From an uncultured Pseudomonadota bacterium (GTDB lineage Bacteria > Myxococcota_A > UBA796 > CAJQPC01), in NCBI GenBank assembly GCA_913060515.1, contig CAJXRZ010000033.1, forward strand, positions 1-64,000: a stretch of 64,000 nt of DNA, in the 5' to 3' direction. Each line of letters starts with the position of its first letter. Position 1 is the first letter of the stretch. The notes beneath the pieces were generated by a model that did not search any database, was not told where the DNA came from, and was given only the letters and a program-made list of their open reading frames with translations. A program made the translations under genes and the position numbers. This document shows positions 33,383-41,988 of the stretch, in pieces.

Positions 33383-34285
33383 CTATAGAGCCACTGCGCC
33401 AGACTTACGACGGCACAGCAGAGCAAGTCCGGCCAGCACTAGGGCAGGGCCAAAGGGCGATGTTCCACCTCCACAGCCCCCGCAGTCCTGAGGCTCGGTC
33501 TCGAACACCAGCTCCTCCGGGCCCGAGTCCATGGAGCCGGTGTCGATCAGACCCAAGGTCAGCTCATCCACCCACCCTGCGTGTACATCGGTGCGCGCCG
33601 AGATCGCGTAGCCCTTGCAGGGATCGGAGCTCTCTCCGTCCTGCAGCACCTCGGCGTTGACCCCGACCACCGTCGGGACCCCATCCAGACTCAGGAGCGT
33701 CGGCCCGCCAAAGTCCTGATCGCAGATGCCTTTTGGCGCGTCAATGTCGTCGTGGTAGCCCCAGACGGCCCGGGCGGTCAACCGCAAGAGCGGCACCTGA
33801 GTGACCCGGCGAAAACCGGCGTCGGAGGCGCTGCTCTGGGAGATACCAAAGCCAACGTAGCTCAGCGTACTGCCCTCGTACTCGGAGGAGATGGCTCCCC
33901 TGTTCCAAGGGGCTGGAGTGACCTGCGCCGGCGAGGCCAGTCTGAGCAAGCCCACATCCGACCCAACATGATCCCACTGTGGGTAGGGAAAGCCCGCTTC
34001 AACAGCGATCTGCTCATCGAGCTGGCTCAAGTTCAAGCCCAGCAGCAGGTCCACGCTCAGGTCCTCGTCCAGGTAGGTCTGAACCAGCTCCGCGCACGAG
34101 GCCGAGGTGAGCACCCATTGGGGCTCAATGACCGTGCCCGAGCAGAAGATGTAGCCGCCCACGTCATCGAACCAGGCCACCATGCCGACGGCCGGGTTCT
34201 CCAGGTCCAGCTCACCCCCCACGATGGGCGGGGGGACGAGGCTGGGTGGGCTCTGGGCCAGGGCCAATGCAGAGAAGAGCAGCAT
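33383..34285 (-). CDS. Catalytically dead S1-protease paralogue (pseudoprotease)
   Basis: A 300-residue paralogue of the flanking proteases with an intact open frame. The signal peptide MLLFSALALAQ, a PP-ending spacer and IVGG are conserved, but the catalytic histidine motif TAAHC is TSASC (His to Ser), and GDSGG is QDFGG (Ser to Phe). The aspartate (SDVGLLRL) remains. The Asp/Ser linker is absent, but the tail (CGGCGGG, helix, CRRKS) is kept, so it should still be exported and sorted. I chose the ATG at 34285 because the paralogues start at this point; the ATG at 34306 adds seven residues that spoil the signal. A binding, inhibitory or scaffold role is inferred. Confidence 0.88.
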   Translation of the reverse strand: MLLFSALALAQSPPSLVPPPIVGGELDLENPAVGMVAWFDDVGGYIFCSGTVIEPQWVLTSASCAELVQTYLDEDLSVDLLLGLNLSQLDEQIAVEAGFPYPQWDHVGSDVGLLRLASPAQVTPAPWNRGAISSEYEGSTLSYVGFGISQSSASDAGFRRVTQVPLLRLTARAVWGYHDDIDAPKGICDQDFGGPTLLSLDGVPTVVGVNAEVLQDGESSDPCKGYAISARTDVHAGWVDELTLGLIDTGSMDSGPEELVFETEPQDCGGCGGGTSPFGPALVLAGLALLCRRKSGAVAL

Positions 34286-34332
34286 GGTAGCTCTATGCAA
34301 GCGCATCCAAGTGGGTGCGAGAAAAGGAGCCC

Positions 34333-35187
34333 ATGCTGCCCAGCCTTGTCCTGCTGTTGACCACCGGACTGGGTGACTCCGAGTCGGCGCCGATCTCCCA
34401 GATCGCCAAGGGCGAGCAGCTCTATCATGTGGCCGGTTGCGTGGGCTGCCACAGCCCGCCGGGGCGAGAGCACCTCTCTGGCGGCAGAGACAACCCCACG
34501 CTCTTTGGCACCTTCTACGCGCCCAACATCTCCAGCCACGAAGACGGCCTGGCGGGCTGGCAGGAGGAAGACTTCTTCAGGGCCATGCGAGAGGGGCGCT
34601 CCCCGGAAGGCGCGCGCTACTGGCCGACCTTTGCCTACATGGCCTTCACCAAGATGTCGGACCCGGACATCTCGGCGCTCTGGGCCTACCTGCAGAGTCA
34701 GCCCGCGGTGCCCGGCACCGTGCCCGAGAACGAGCCCCGCTACCCCGATGTGGGCCTGCGCCACTGGCGCATGCGGGCCTTTGACTCTGGGCCCTTAGCA
34801 GCAGACCCCGAGCAGTCCGAGCAGTGGAACCGCGGGCGCTATCTGGTGCAGGCCGTGGGCTACTGCGACCAGTGCCACACTCCGCGCCGAGGTACCGGTG
34901 TGCTCAAGCAGCGGCAATACATGGGTGGAGGAGCGAACCCCGGCAAAGAGGAGTTCCATCCAAACCTCACGCCGGATCCAAGCTATGGAATCCCCGACTG
35001 GCAAGCCGAAGACATCGCACGCTTTCTGGAGACCGGCCTAAAGCCTGACGGCACGGCGACACGCACAGACTGGGTCATGCATGAGAAGGTGGAGGACTCC
35101 TACTCGTGGTGGTCCTGGGAAGACCGTCTGGCCATCGGGGTGTACCTGAAGAGTCTGCCGCCGGTGGAGAATGACCCACAGGGCTGA
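34333..35187 (+). CDS. Exported dihaem cytochrome c
   Basis: A 284-residue protein with a short N-terminal signal-like stretch (MLPSLVLLLTTGLG). Two class-I haem c sites are present, CVGCH near residue 40 and CDQCH near residue 182. Each is followed by conserved NI.../NLTPD.. regions and a late Met. The two-domain layout resembles the cytochrome subunit of membrane alcohol or aldehyde dehydrogenases, but no dehydrogenase gene lies beside it. AAGGAG precedes the ATG at 34333; an in-frame GTG lies 18 bases earlier. It is the only plus-strand gene inside the protease cluster. It probably carries electrons in the periplasm. Confidence 0.85.
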   Translation: MLPSLVLLLTTGLGDSESAPISQIAKGEQLYHVAGCVGCHSPPGREHLSGGRDNPTLFGTFYAPNISSHEDGLAGWQEEDFFRAMREGRSPEGARYWPTFAYMAFTKMSDPDISALWAYLQSQPAVPGTVPENEPRYPDVGLRHWRMRAFDSGPLAADPEQSEQWNRGRYLVQAVGYCDQCHTPRRGTGVLKQRQYMGGGANPGKEEFHPNLTPDPSYGIPDWQAEDIARFLETGLKPDGTATRTDWVMHEKVEDSYSWWSWEDRLAIGVYLKSLPPVENDPQG

Positions 35188-35190
35188 CCC

Positions 35191-36060
35191 TCAGCTGCGC
35201 CGACGCACAAAGAGCAGAGCGAGCACCCCAAAGGACAGAGGCCAGGAGCTGCCGCCGCCCACGCTCGAGCAGCCAAATCGGCCGCCCTCCTCCTCCGGTG
35301 GGTCCCCTTGGGGCTCCTCGCCTTCGGGCTCGGGCTCCGGCTGGACGGCGGCCACTTCTTCCTGGATCCAGGCCAGGTGCGGGTAGATCAAGAGGCCCAG
35401 AGTCGCATCGCCGCATGCCTCCTCATCCCCGTCCCAATCAAAGATCGTGGTCATCACCGCCACGGGGGTCCACTGGCCATCGCGCTCCAAGAGCACCGGT
35501 CCACCGGAGTCTCCGCTGCAGGCCCCAAGCAGCTCATCGCGGTCCAGCAGAAAGATGACCTGTTCATCCACTTGACCAACGAGCACATCCACGCTGCGCT
35601 TGACCCCAGAATCCTTGTTGGGCGTGCTGGTCCTTCCGTAACCGACAAGCTTGGCCAGCTCCTCGGGCCCATCCACCGCCAACTGCTCTGCAAAGGGCGG
35701 CAAGGGGGAGGTCAGCGCGGGCTCGGCCAAAAACACCAAGGCCATGTCCACGTCAGCGTCCGGATGCATGATCCAGCTATCCAGCGGAAAGGACTCATCA
35801 GGCTCGCCCAGACCTGAGCCCACCCGCAGCTCAAAGTCATAGCCGTCCGCGTTTTCCATGCCTTCGATGCAGTGGGCAGCGGTGAGCGCCACGTAGGGAT
35901 CGATCAGCGTGGCCGTGCAGAGGTCCCACGTGATGTCCGGCTTGACGCCGACCAAGGCCACGACCGCCGGCAAGGCGTCCGTCTCTACGCCCCCAGTGAT
36001 GGGGGGCGGGGTGCTCGCCAAGACGGGAAACACGAAAAAAGACAATGCAACGCCGAACAT
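35191..36060 (-). CDS. Secreted S1-family serine protease with sorting tail
   Basis: A 289-residue protease. The signal peptide ends VLAS, followed by TPPP and ITGG. The triad is intact: LTAAHC, DVDMALVFL, CSGDSGGP. This one differs from its paralogues: S1 position 189 is Gly rather than Asn, and the linker is Glu/Pro-rich (PEPEPEGEEPQGD) instead of Asp/Ser. The tail is FGCSSVGG, a helix and RRRS. AAGGGG lies 5 bases before the ATG. It is probably the most diverged active member of the cluster, with its own substrate range. Confidence 0.9.
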   Translation of the reverse strand: MFGVALSFFVFPVLASTPPPITGGVETDALPAVVALVGVKPDITWDLCTATLIDPYVALTAAHCIEGMENADGYDFELRVGSGLGEPDESFPLDSWIMHPDADVDMALVFLAEPALTSPLPPFAEQLAVDGPEELAKLVGYGRTSTPNKDSGVKRSVDVLVGQVDEQVIFLLDRDELLGACSGDSGGPVLLERDGQWTPVAVMTTIFDWDGDEEACGDATLGLLIYPHLAWIQEEVAAVQPEPEPEGEEPQGDPPEEEGGRFGCSSVGGGSSWPLSFGVLALLFVRRRS

Positions 36061-36083
36061 GGAGACCCCTTCTCTCCCAGCGC

Positions 36084-37094
36084 TTAGCGTCTATTCGGCC
36101 GACGCACCATCATCAGACCGGCCGCCAAGACCAGTCCCAACCAGCCAAGGCCGGGCGCGGGTGCACTGGAGCAGCCGCCCGAAGCGCTCAGGCTGCCCGG
36201 CTCCACAGGCGAGGTCGTGCGGTCATCATCCTGGACCACATCGGTGTCCGTGTCCGAGTCGGTGTCGGAGTCGGCATCCGAGTCCGCATCGGAGTCGGTG
36301 TCCGTGTCTGTATCGGAGTCCGTATCGGTGTCCGCGTCGCCATCGGAGAGCTCTACGTAGTCGGAGAGCCAGTCAATGTGGGTGTCTACGCGGGTGGCCG
36401 CGCCGAAACCCTCACAGGGGTCATCGCTGATGCCATCGCCGTTCACAAAGCTGTTCACGCCAGCGAGCACAAGCTCACCGCTGACCTTGAGCAGGGCTGC
36501 CCCACCGGAATCGCCAGAACAGACGTTCTTCGGGTTGTTTGGGGTGTCGTGATAGGCGTAGATGAAGCGCGAATCCGCTCCGTAGTAGGGCACATCCACC
36601 GTTCGCCGCACACCGGATGTACCGTCCCCGCCGCCGTATCCACTGGTCACGCCGTAGCCCACGTAGGTCACATCTTTGCTGGTCCAACCGTCCTTGGGGG
36701 CCACGTCATTTACCAGGTAGATGCCCTGGTCGCTCAGCGGCTCAGAGAGCTCCATCAACCCGATGTCGTGGTCCAGGCTGTTGGCGTTGTACTGAGGGTG
36801 CGGGATCAGGTCGACGGCCTGTGCGTAGGTGTCGATGCTGTTCCAGCTGTCCCCCACGATGAAGAAGGTGGCCAGGCCGTACTGGTCCTCGTACTGCTGG
36901 GCTGCCTCCAAGCAATGGGCCGCGGTGAGCACCCAGTTGGCCTCGATCAAGGTACCGGAGCAGAAGTCGAAAGTGGTGTTGTTGCCATCCGACATGGCCA
37001 ACATGCCCACCTGGATGTGGTCTGAGGTCGGCGCGCCGCCCACGATGGGGGGCGCTTCTTGAGCAAGGGAGAAGGCGCTCAGCAGCAACAACAT
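36084..37094 (-). CDS. Secreted S1-family serine protease with Asp/Ser-rich linker and sorting tail
   Basis: A 336-residue protease. The signal peptide MLLLLSAFSLAQ is followed by EAPP and IVGG. The triad is intact: LTAAHC, DHDIGLMEL, CSGDSGG. S1 position 189 is Asn. A 35-residue Asp/Ser/Thr linker (251-285) precedes GGCSSAP, a helix and RRPNRR. GGAG lies 5 bases before the ATG. It is the first gene of the minus-strand protease run, 23 bp ahead of the next, so the two may be co-transcribed. Confidence 0.9.
   Translation of the reverse strand: MLLLLSAFSLAQEAPPIVGGAPTSDHIQVGMLAMSDGNNTTFDFCSGTLIEANWVLTAAHCLEAAQQYEDQYGLATFFIVGDSWNSIDTYAQAVDLIPHPQYNANSLDHDIGLMELSEPLSDQGIYLVNDVAPKDGWTSKDVTYVGYGVTSGYGGGDGTSGVRRTVDVPYYGADSRFIYAYHDTPNNPKNVCSGDSGGAALLKVSGELVLAGVNSFVNGDGISDDPCEGFGAATRVDTHIDWLSDYVELSDGDADTDTDSDTDTDTDSDADSDADSDTDSDTDTDVVQDDDRTTSPVEPGSLSASGGCSSAPAPGLGWLGLVLAAGLMMVRRPNRR
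36240..36344 (-). repeat. Asp/Ser/Thr-rich linker coding repeat
   Basis: Hexameric low-complexity DNA that encodes residues 251-285, the same position and length as in the paralogue at 32313-33332. Confidence 0.8.
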
Positions 37095-37155
37095 GAAGAC
37101 TCCAGGGTCGGTACCTGTTTAGGGTAGACCCCGCGCTTGCGGTGCAGATGCAAAG

Positions 37156-37172
37156 GCCTCGTCATGAGAGGC
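37156..37172 (-). terminator. Hairpin just after mqnP stop
   Basis: On the minus strand GCCTC and GAGGC pair across a 7-base loop directly after the mqnP TAA, followed by CTTTGC. It is a weak intrinsic-terminator candidate: the stem is short and the T-run only three bases. Confidence 0.35.
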
Positions 37173-38036
37173 TTACGAGAGAAAAGTACCCGCCACAACG
37201 CCACCGATGAACACGATGCTGATCATCGAATTCAGCTGGAAGAAAGCCTTGTTCATGCGACTGAGGTCATCGGGACGAAGCAGCCAGTGCTCCCAGATGA
37301 GTATTGCCACGATGATGGCGGCTCCAATCCAGTAGGGCCACCCCAAATCCCCCACAAATGGCAGCCAGGCGACCAGCCCAACGGTCACCACATGGAGCAG
37401 CGCTGAGACGATCATCGCGCCCTTCAGACCCAGTCTGGCGGGGATAGAGTTCAGCCCAGTGCCCGCATCAAAGTCGGCGTCCTGACAAGCGTAGAGGATG
37501 TCGAAGCCCGCCACCCAGGTCCCAACGATGCCCGCCATCACCAGGGAGCTTGCGCTCACAGCGTCCAGAATCGCCACAGAGGCACACACGGGCGCCAGGG
37601 CCAGCGCCAAGCCCAAAAAGAGATGGCACAACGAGGTGAATCGTTTGGTGAGGGAGTAGCCCATGACCACGGCCAACACCAAGGGCGAGAGCATCAGACA
37701 CAGAGTGCTCAGCCCCCAGCTTGCCAGCATAAAGACCACGGCCGAGGCCCCAGTGAAGGCCCAAGCACGGGCCAGCGAGATGCGCCCAGAGGGGATCTCT
37801 CGGTCCGCCGTGCGGGGGTTGGCCGCGTCGATGTCTCGGTCCGCGATGCGGTTGAAGCCCATCGCGGCGCTGCGGGCGCTGACCATGCACACCAAGATGA
37901 GCACCAGGTCCAGCCAGGCAAAGTCGGCGTAGCGCCAGCTCATCAGCGCGGCGGCCAGCGCAAAAGGCAGCGCAAAGATGGTGTGGGAGAGCTTGATCAT
38001 GCGGGAGTAGTCCGCAGCGCTCTTCATCAGGCTCAT
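37173..38036 (-). CDS. mqnP: UbiA-family prenyltransferase, probable MqnP
   Basis: A 287-residue integral membrane protein with about eight hydrophobic segments. Both UbiA aspartate motifs are present: NRIADRDIDAANPRTADRE in the first loop and DILYACQDADFD in the second. They bind Mg-prenyl diphosphate. The N-terminal SHTIFALPFALAAALMSW is typical of the UbiA-like enzyme used in the futalosine menaquinone pathway (MqnP), which prenylates 1,4-dihydroxy-6-naphthoate. Menaquinone genes at 44-51 kb support this over a haem or ubiquinone role. I chose the ATG at 38036 for its GGGAG upstream; an ATG at 38060 is in frame. Confidence 0.85.
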   Translation of the reverse strand: MSLMKSAADYSRMIKLSHTIFALPFALAAALMSWRYADFAWLDLVLILVCMVSARSAAMGFNRIADRDIDAANPRTADREIPSGRISLARAWAFTGASAVVFMLASWGLSTLCLMLSPLVLAVVMGYSLTKRFTSLCHLFLGLALALAPVCASVAILDAVSASSLVMAGIVGTWVAGFDILYACQDADFDAGTGLNSIPARLGLKGAMIVSALLHVVTVGLVAWLPFVGDLGWPYWIGAAIIVAILIWEHWLLRPDDLSRMNKAFFQLNSMISIVFIGGVVAGTFLS

Positions 38037-38134
38037 CTCGTGCTCCCGGCTTGCAGACATCTAACGTGTGGGAGCGGCGAAGGGTCCAAGGGCACAGAAC
38101 GCGGGCTAGGTTGTGCTCCCCCCTTGGAGATCCC

Positions 38135-40909
38135 ATGACCTGGACCCTGCTTCTCTCCCTCCTGGCCTGCCCCAGAGACCGCCCAGAGGACAGCGGTGCC
38201 CAAGACACCGAGGACACCGGGGAGGTAGACACCGGCAAGTTGGACACTGGCGATACGGGTGAGCTGCCCCCTGACTGCACGGTGGGCACCATCTGGCCCT
38301 TGACCACCTCCTGGAATGGCGGCGAGACCATCACCCTGGGCCTGGAATGCGCAGAGGCCGCGGATCTGGACGAGGCTCAGGTGCTGGTAGACGGCAAGGA
38401 GGTGGAGACCTGGTCAACGGAGGGCGGGGTGGCCTTCAAGACCGACCCACAAGCCGCCTTTGGCATCTCTAGCGTCTCGGTGTCCATCCGAACCCAGGCC
38501 ATGGTCTCGGTCGGCACGCTGCGCTTCAGAGTGGAGCCACACGAGCTGGACCGCGTCGTCCAGAGCGAGAGCAGCAGCGGCGTCACCGACACGGTCTCCG
38601 GGGTCTTGGGGGTCAGTTCCCAAGCCCAGATGCTCTTCTGGCAGAAGGACGGCCAGCTTCAGTTCAGCAGCACCTTCGGGGGCAGCTTGCAGAGCCAGGA
38701 GACCGGCTTGGACTTGGAGGAATTCGTTGTCGACAACGGCACCTTCTCCGGCCGCTATGGAGCCGGTGCGCCCGTGTTCACCACGCAGTTCAAGTCCAGC
38801 GCATCCGAGGCCATGTTGGTCCCAACGCTCGATGCCACCAATGACCGCTTGATGCTGGCTCTGGCCACCCAGGGTGCCAAGGGCTTCTCAGTACAGCAGA
38901 TCCCGCTCTACTTTGAGTCCATCGGCCAGCACAAGATCGACGCTGGAATGGAGGCTGAACAGGCACCTGTGCTCTACGACGTAGACATGGCGATCGACGA
39001 ATCCGGCGCACTGTTGGCCTTGACCGTATTGGTGGGCATCAACGCCACACAAGACAAGCCATCCGCCGCCTTGGCGTCCTACTCCTACAGCGCAAAGGGC
39101 GGCGGCGTCTGGGTACGCAACTGGCAGTGGTCCGCTTCTACACGGGTTGCCTTCGCTGGACCGATCCAGAGCGGCGAGGGACAGAGCGGAACCGTGGTGC
39201 TCGCAGAGGAAGAGGACAAAGACAAAGACAAGACCCCAATGCTGTTGTTCCTTCTTAATGAGAAGGGCGAGATCAGCATCGAGAGCAAGCTCGGGGCCGC
39301 TGGAGACAACCCCACCACCATCACAGGGGCAGCCGCGCCCGACATTCAGGGCAAGACCGGGGGTCTCATCCTGATCTCACACAACGGCGAAGGCAACATG
39401 GCCGACTACCTGGTGCGCACCGACGGCTTCAAGTCCGTCACCGTGGACCAAGGCGACTTGGGGAATGTGCCCGAGCTGCAAGACATGACGCTGCGCACCG
39501 GCACAGAGGGCAGCGTGCACCTCTACATGCGCCAAGGTCGAGCCGGCTGGGACGGCGTGCAGGCGCCATCGGTGCTCAGCAAGTGGACCTGGAACACTGA
39601 GAAGGGCTGGGACACCAGCCTCTCGCCAAGCGTCCAGGTCCTCTCCATGGGCGGAGACACGGTGGTCGCTGGCTCGGCAAACGACGCCCAAACAGCTGCC
39701 CCTTCGGTGTGGCTGGACATGGACGGCGGCCGCTGGCTCGATGACGGCGAGCTCACCCTCTGCGCCGTGGACGACTGGTCCCTGAGCACCCAAGACGGCC
39801 GCGCCATCGCCACCCTGCCCGACGGCAAAGAGATGGACCTGGCCATCGACCCCACAGCCCCCCTGAGCTGCGCTCTGATGCAGGACACCCTGGTGGTCTT
39901 GGGCACCGTGGACGGCAAATCGGGTCTGGTCACAGCAGAGAGCGGCGGCACTGGACAGGCCAGCTTCAAGAGACTGCGGCCCGGACAATGGACCCACATC
40001 GCCATCTCTCACGAGTCCCGCTCGCTCTCGCTGCAGAGCGACAGCGTGGGCGTGCTCGGTGACAGCATCAGCGAAGACGGGGAATACGAGATGTCCCTGG
40101 GTGCCCTCAACGTTGGTGACCTGCCTGCGGCCGGCGAGTCCACGGAGATGGACCTGGGAACCAGCACTTGGGCAGTTAGCGCCACCAGCGAGCGGAAGCG
40201 CGGCGGGCCCTCCGTCTGGTTCTACCCCTCCTCGAGCAAGCTGCGTGTGCGCTCCGGAGCCAAGCTTGCTGCGCCAGAGGGCGATGTATTGGCCTCGCTC
40301 TCGGAAGATCAGCTGATGGGTGACCGCGTGGTGGTCTTGCCCAACGGAAACGCCAAGGGCTGCAGCAACAGCACCTACTACATCCCAGGAAACACCCTGA
40401 ACCCGGCACAGAACCTGGCCGCCGCCATCGAGATTGGCAGCTCCACCGCCGAAGACTGCTCGGACTTGCCCATCCCACTGGGCGCAGCCGACTTGGACGG
40501 AGAGGGACAAGGCACCTTGATCTTGGGGAGCACCCAGGCCGACGGAAGCACCCGCATCCAAGAGGTGGTCTTTGACGGCGCAGCACTGGTGGCCCTTCCG
40601 GCCGTGAGCGTGCCCGCCTTTGACCAGCTCAGCATCATCGATCTAGACGGCGATGGCCTAGACGAGGTCATCTTGAGCTTCGCGACGCCCTACGGGAGCG
40701 CCAGCGGCATGGTGCTTCGCAGCCAGGGTGTGAGCTTGAGCTACTCGGGCAGCGCTTGGACCGGCGAGGAGCTGGCGGCGGCCACACTGGACGGCGAGGG
40801 GCTGCATGGGGAAGAGGTCGGCGGAGATGCCCTGGCGCTGTACGGTATTGGCGTGCAACGGCCTCTCAGTCCGGTGATTCTCAGCTCTTGGGCGGTGATG
40901 CTGGATTGA
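38135..40909 (+). CDS. Large lipoprotein with FG-GAP/VCBS-like repeats
   Basis: A 924-residue lipoprotein (MTWTLLLSLLAC, lipobox Cys 12). A Thr/Gly/Asp-rich stretch (DTGEVDTGKLDTGDTGE) acts as a spacer. The long remainder is beta-rich. Near the C-terminus are two Ca-binding FG-GAP-type motifs, AADLDGEGQGTLIL and IIDLDGDGLDEVIL, typical of beta-propeller surface proteins. TTGGAGA precedes the ATG. It is divergent from mqnP. No enzymatic motif is seen. An extracellular or outer-membrane structural or binding role is inferred from the family features only. Confidence 0.75.
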   Translation: MTWTLLLSLLACPRDRPEDSGAQDTEDTGEVDTGKLDTGDTGELPPDCTVGTIWPLTTSWNGGETITLGLECAEAADLDEAQVLVDGKEVETWSTEGGVAFKTDPQAAFGISSVSVSIRTQAMVSVGTLRFRVEPHELDRVVQSESSSGVTDTVSGVLGVSSQAQMLFWQKDGQLQFSSTFGGSLQSQETGLDLEEFVVDNGTFSGRYGAGAPVFTTQFKSSASEAMLVPTLDATNDRLMLALATQGAKGFSVQQIPLYFESIGQHKIDAGMEAEQAPVLYDVDMAIDESGALLALTVLVGINATQDKPSAALASYSYSAKGGGVWVRNWQWSASTRVAFAGPIQSGEGQSGTVVLAEEEDKDKDKTPMLLFLLNEKGEISIESKLGAAGDNPTTITGAAAPDIQGKTGGLILISHNGEGNMADYLVRTDGFKSVTVDQGDLGNVPELQDMTLRTGTEGSVHLYMRQGRAGWDGVQAPSVLSKWTWNTEKGWDTSLSPSVQVLSMGGDTVVAGSANDAQTAAPSVWLDMDGGRWLDDGELTLCAVDDWSLSTQDGRAIATLPDGKEMDLAIDPTAPLSCALMQDTLVVLGTVDGKSGLVTAESGGTGQASFKRLRPGQWTHIAISHESRSLSLQSDSVGVLGDSISEDGEYEMSLGALNVGDLPAAGESTEMDLGTSTWAVSATSERKRGGPSVWFYPSSSKLRVRSGAKLAAPEGDVLASLSEDQLMGDRVVVLPNGNAKGCSNSTYYIPGNTLNPAQNLAAAIEIGSSTAEDCSDLPIPLGAADLDGEGQGTLILGSTQADGSTRIQEVVFDGAALVALPAVSVPAFDQLSIIDLDGDGLDEVILSFATPYGSASGMVLRSQGVSLSYSGSAWTGEELAAATLDGEGLHGEEVGGDALALYGIGVQRPLSPVILSSWAVMLD

Positions 40910-40996
40910 GCGCCGCTGGATTGAGTCGTTCGGATACAAACGCACACAAGAAGTACGGTGAAAACCCAAGTGCAAAGCACATAAGGTAAGGACTCA

Positions 40997-41962
40997 ATGG
41001 AGCGACCCATGTTGCTGTTCCTCTTGGCCTTCGCCTGCACCAACTCCGACGACGACTCTTCCAGCACCGAGACCGACACCGTCTCCGCTGCTGTCGTTGG
41101 CGTCAACCCAGACAACTTCGCCGACGGCGCTCTGGCTACCGACATCACCACAGTGGACTGCACCCTCTCCAACGGCACCGAGACCCAGTGCTACAGCATC
41201 ACGATCACCGGCGAGCCCGCCAACCACGAGATCGGCCCCTTCTGTCCGAGCAACATCAGCGAGGGCGCAGAGAGCGCAGGCAAGTGGATCGAGAGCGGCA
41301 CGCTCTACGACCTGGACGGGGACTTCATCCTCGCCCTGGCCGAGTTCTACTCGGATGAGACCTGGCAGCTCTACGAGGAGAGCACCGGAGACGTAAACGT
41401 CACCACCACCCAGGAGGCCTGTGAGGGCGCCGCCAAGCCCGATGTGGAGGAGCAGTACCAGAACCACTGTGTGGAGTGCGCGTTGGAATACCTGGCGGAC
41501 ACCACCTACACCTTGGAGATCCCGGTCACCCCGACCCTGGCCAGCAGCGCCAATGCCATCGACACCCGCGGCAAGATCGGTGTGGCACTCAGCGGCGTGG
41601 TCTTTGACCCCCCCGCGCCAACCGACGCCATCTTGGCCGCCCACACCATCGCCGCTTTCGACGACTGCGGCGGCCACGTCAACCCCAACACTGGCTACCA
41701 CTACCATGCGGCCACAGGCTGCTCGACCGAGGTGGAGCAGGACGAGCACGCGCCTCTGATTGGCTACGCGATGGACGGCTTTGGTCTCTACGCGAACGCC
41801 GCAGAGGGGGGCAGCGAGCCCACCGATCTGGACGATTGTAGAGGGCACAGCGACGCTGTTCTGGGCTACCACTACCATGTCGCCCAGGCCGGAGAAAACC
41901 AGTTTATTACTTGCTTTAGCGGCGAGGTGGTTGAAGCGGAAGACGGGGGACCGCCTCAATAG
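40997..41962 (+). CDS. YHYH-domain lipoprotein
   Basis: A 321-residue lipoprotein (MERPMLLFLLAFAC, Cys 14) with an acidic Ser/Asp/Thr spacer. It carries two YHYH motifs, NTGYHYHAATG (YHYH 234-237) and VLGYHYHVAQ (291-294), in the arrangement DDCGGHVN...GYHYH / LDDCRGHS...GYHYH. These match the YHYH domain family (PF14240), of unknown function and suspected to bind metal. Several Cys pairs suggest disulfides. AAGGA lies 4 bases before the ATG; an ATG at 41009 is also possible. It follows the FG-GAP lipoprotein by 87 bp on the same strand; CTGGATTGAG occurs twice at the junction. Confidence 0.85.
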   Translation: MERPMLLFLLAFACTNSDDDSSSTETDTVSAAVVGVNPDNFADGALATDITTVDCTLSNGTETQCYSITITGEPANHEIGPFCPSNISEGAESAGKWIESGTLYDLDGDFILALAEFYSDETWQLYEESTGDVNVTTTQEACEGAAKPDVEEQYQNHCVECALEYLADTTYTLEIPVTPTLASSANAIDTRGKIGVALSGVVFDPPAPTDAILAAHTIAAFDDCGGHVNPNTGYHYHAATGCSTEVEQDEHAPLIGYAMDGFGLYANAAEGGSEPTDLDDCRGHSDAVLGYHYHVAQAGENQFITCFSGEVVEAEDGGPPQ

Positions 41963-41988
41963 AACCGCGGACTGCGTTAGCGGATCCC

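Noticed and set aside
33383-34285. Protease gene as a decaying pseudogene
   Set aside because: There is no frameshift or stop, and the signal, fold and tail are intact; it reads as a maintained pseudoprotease.
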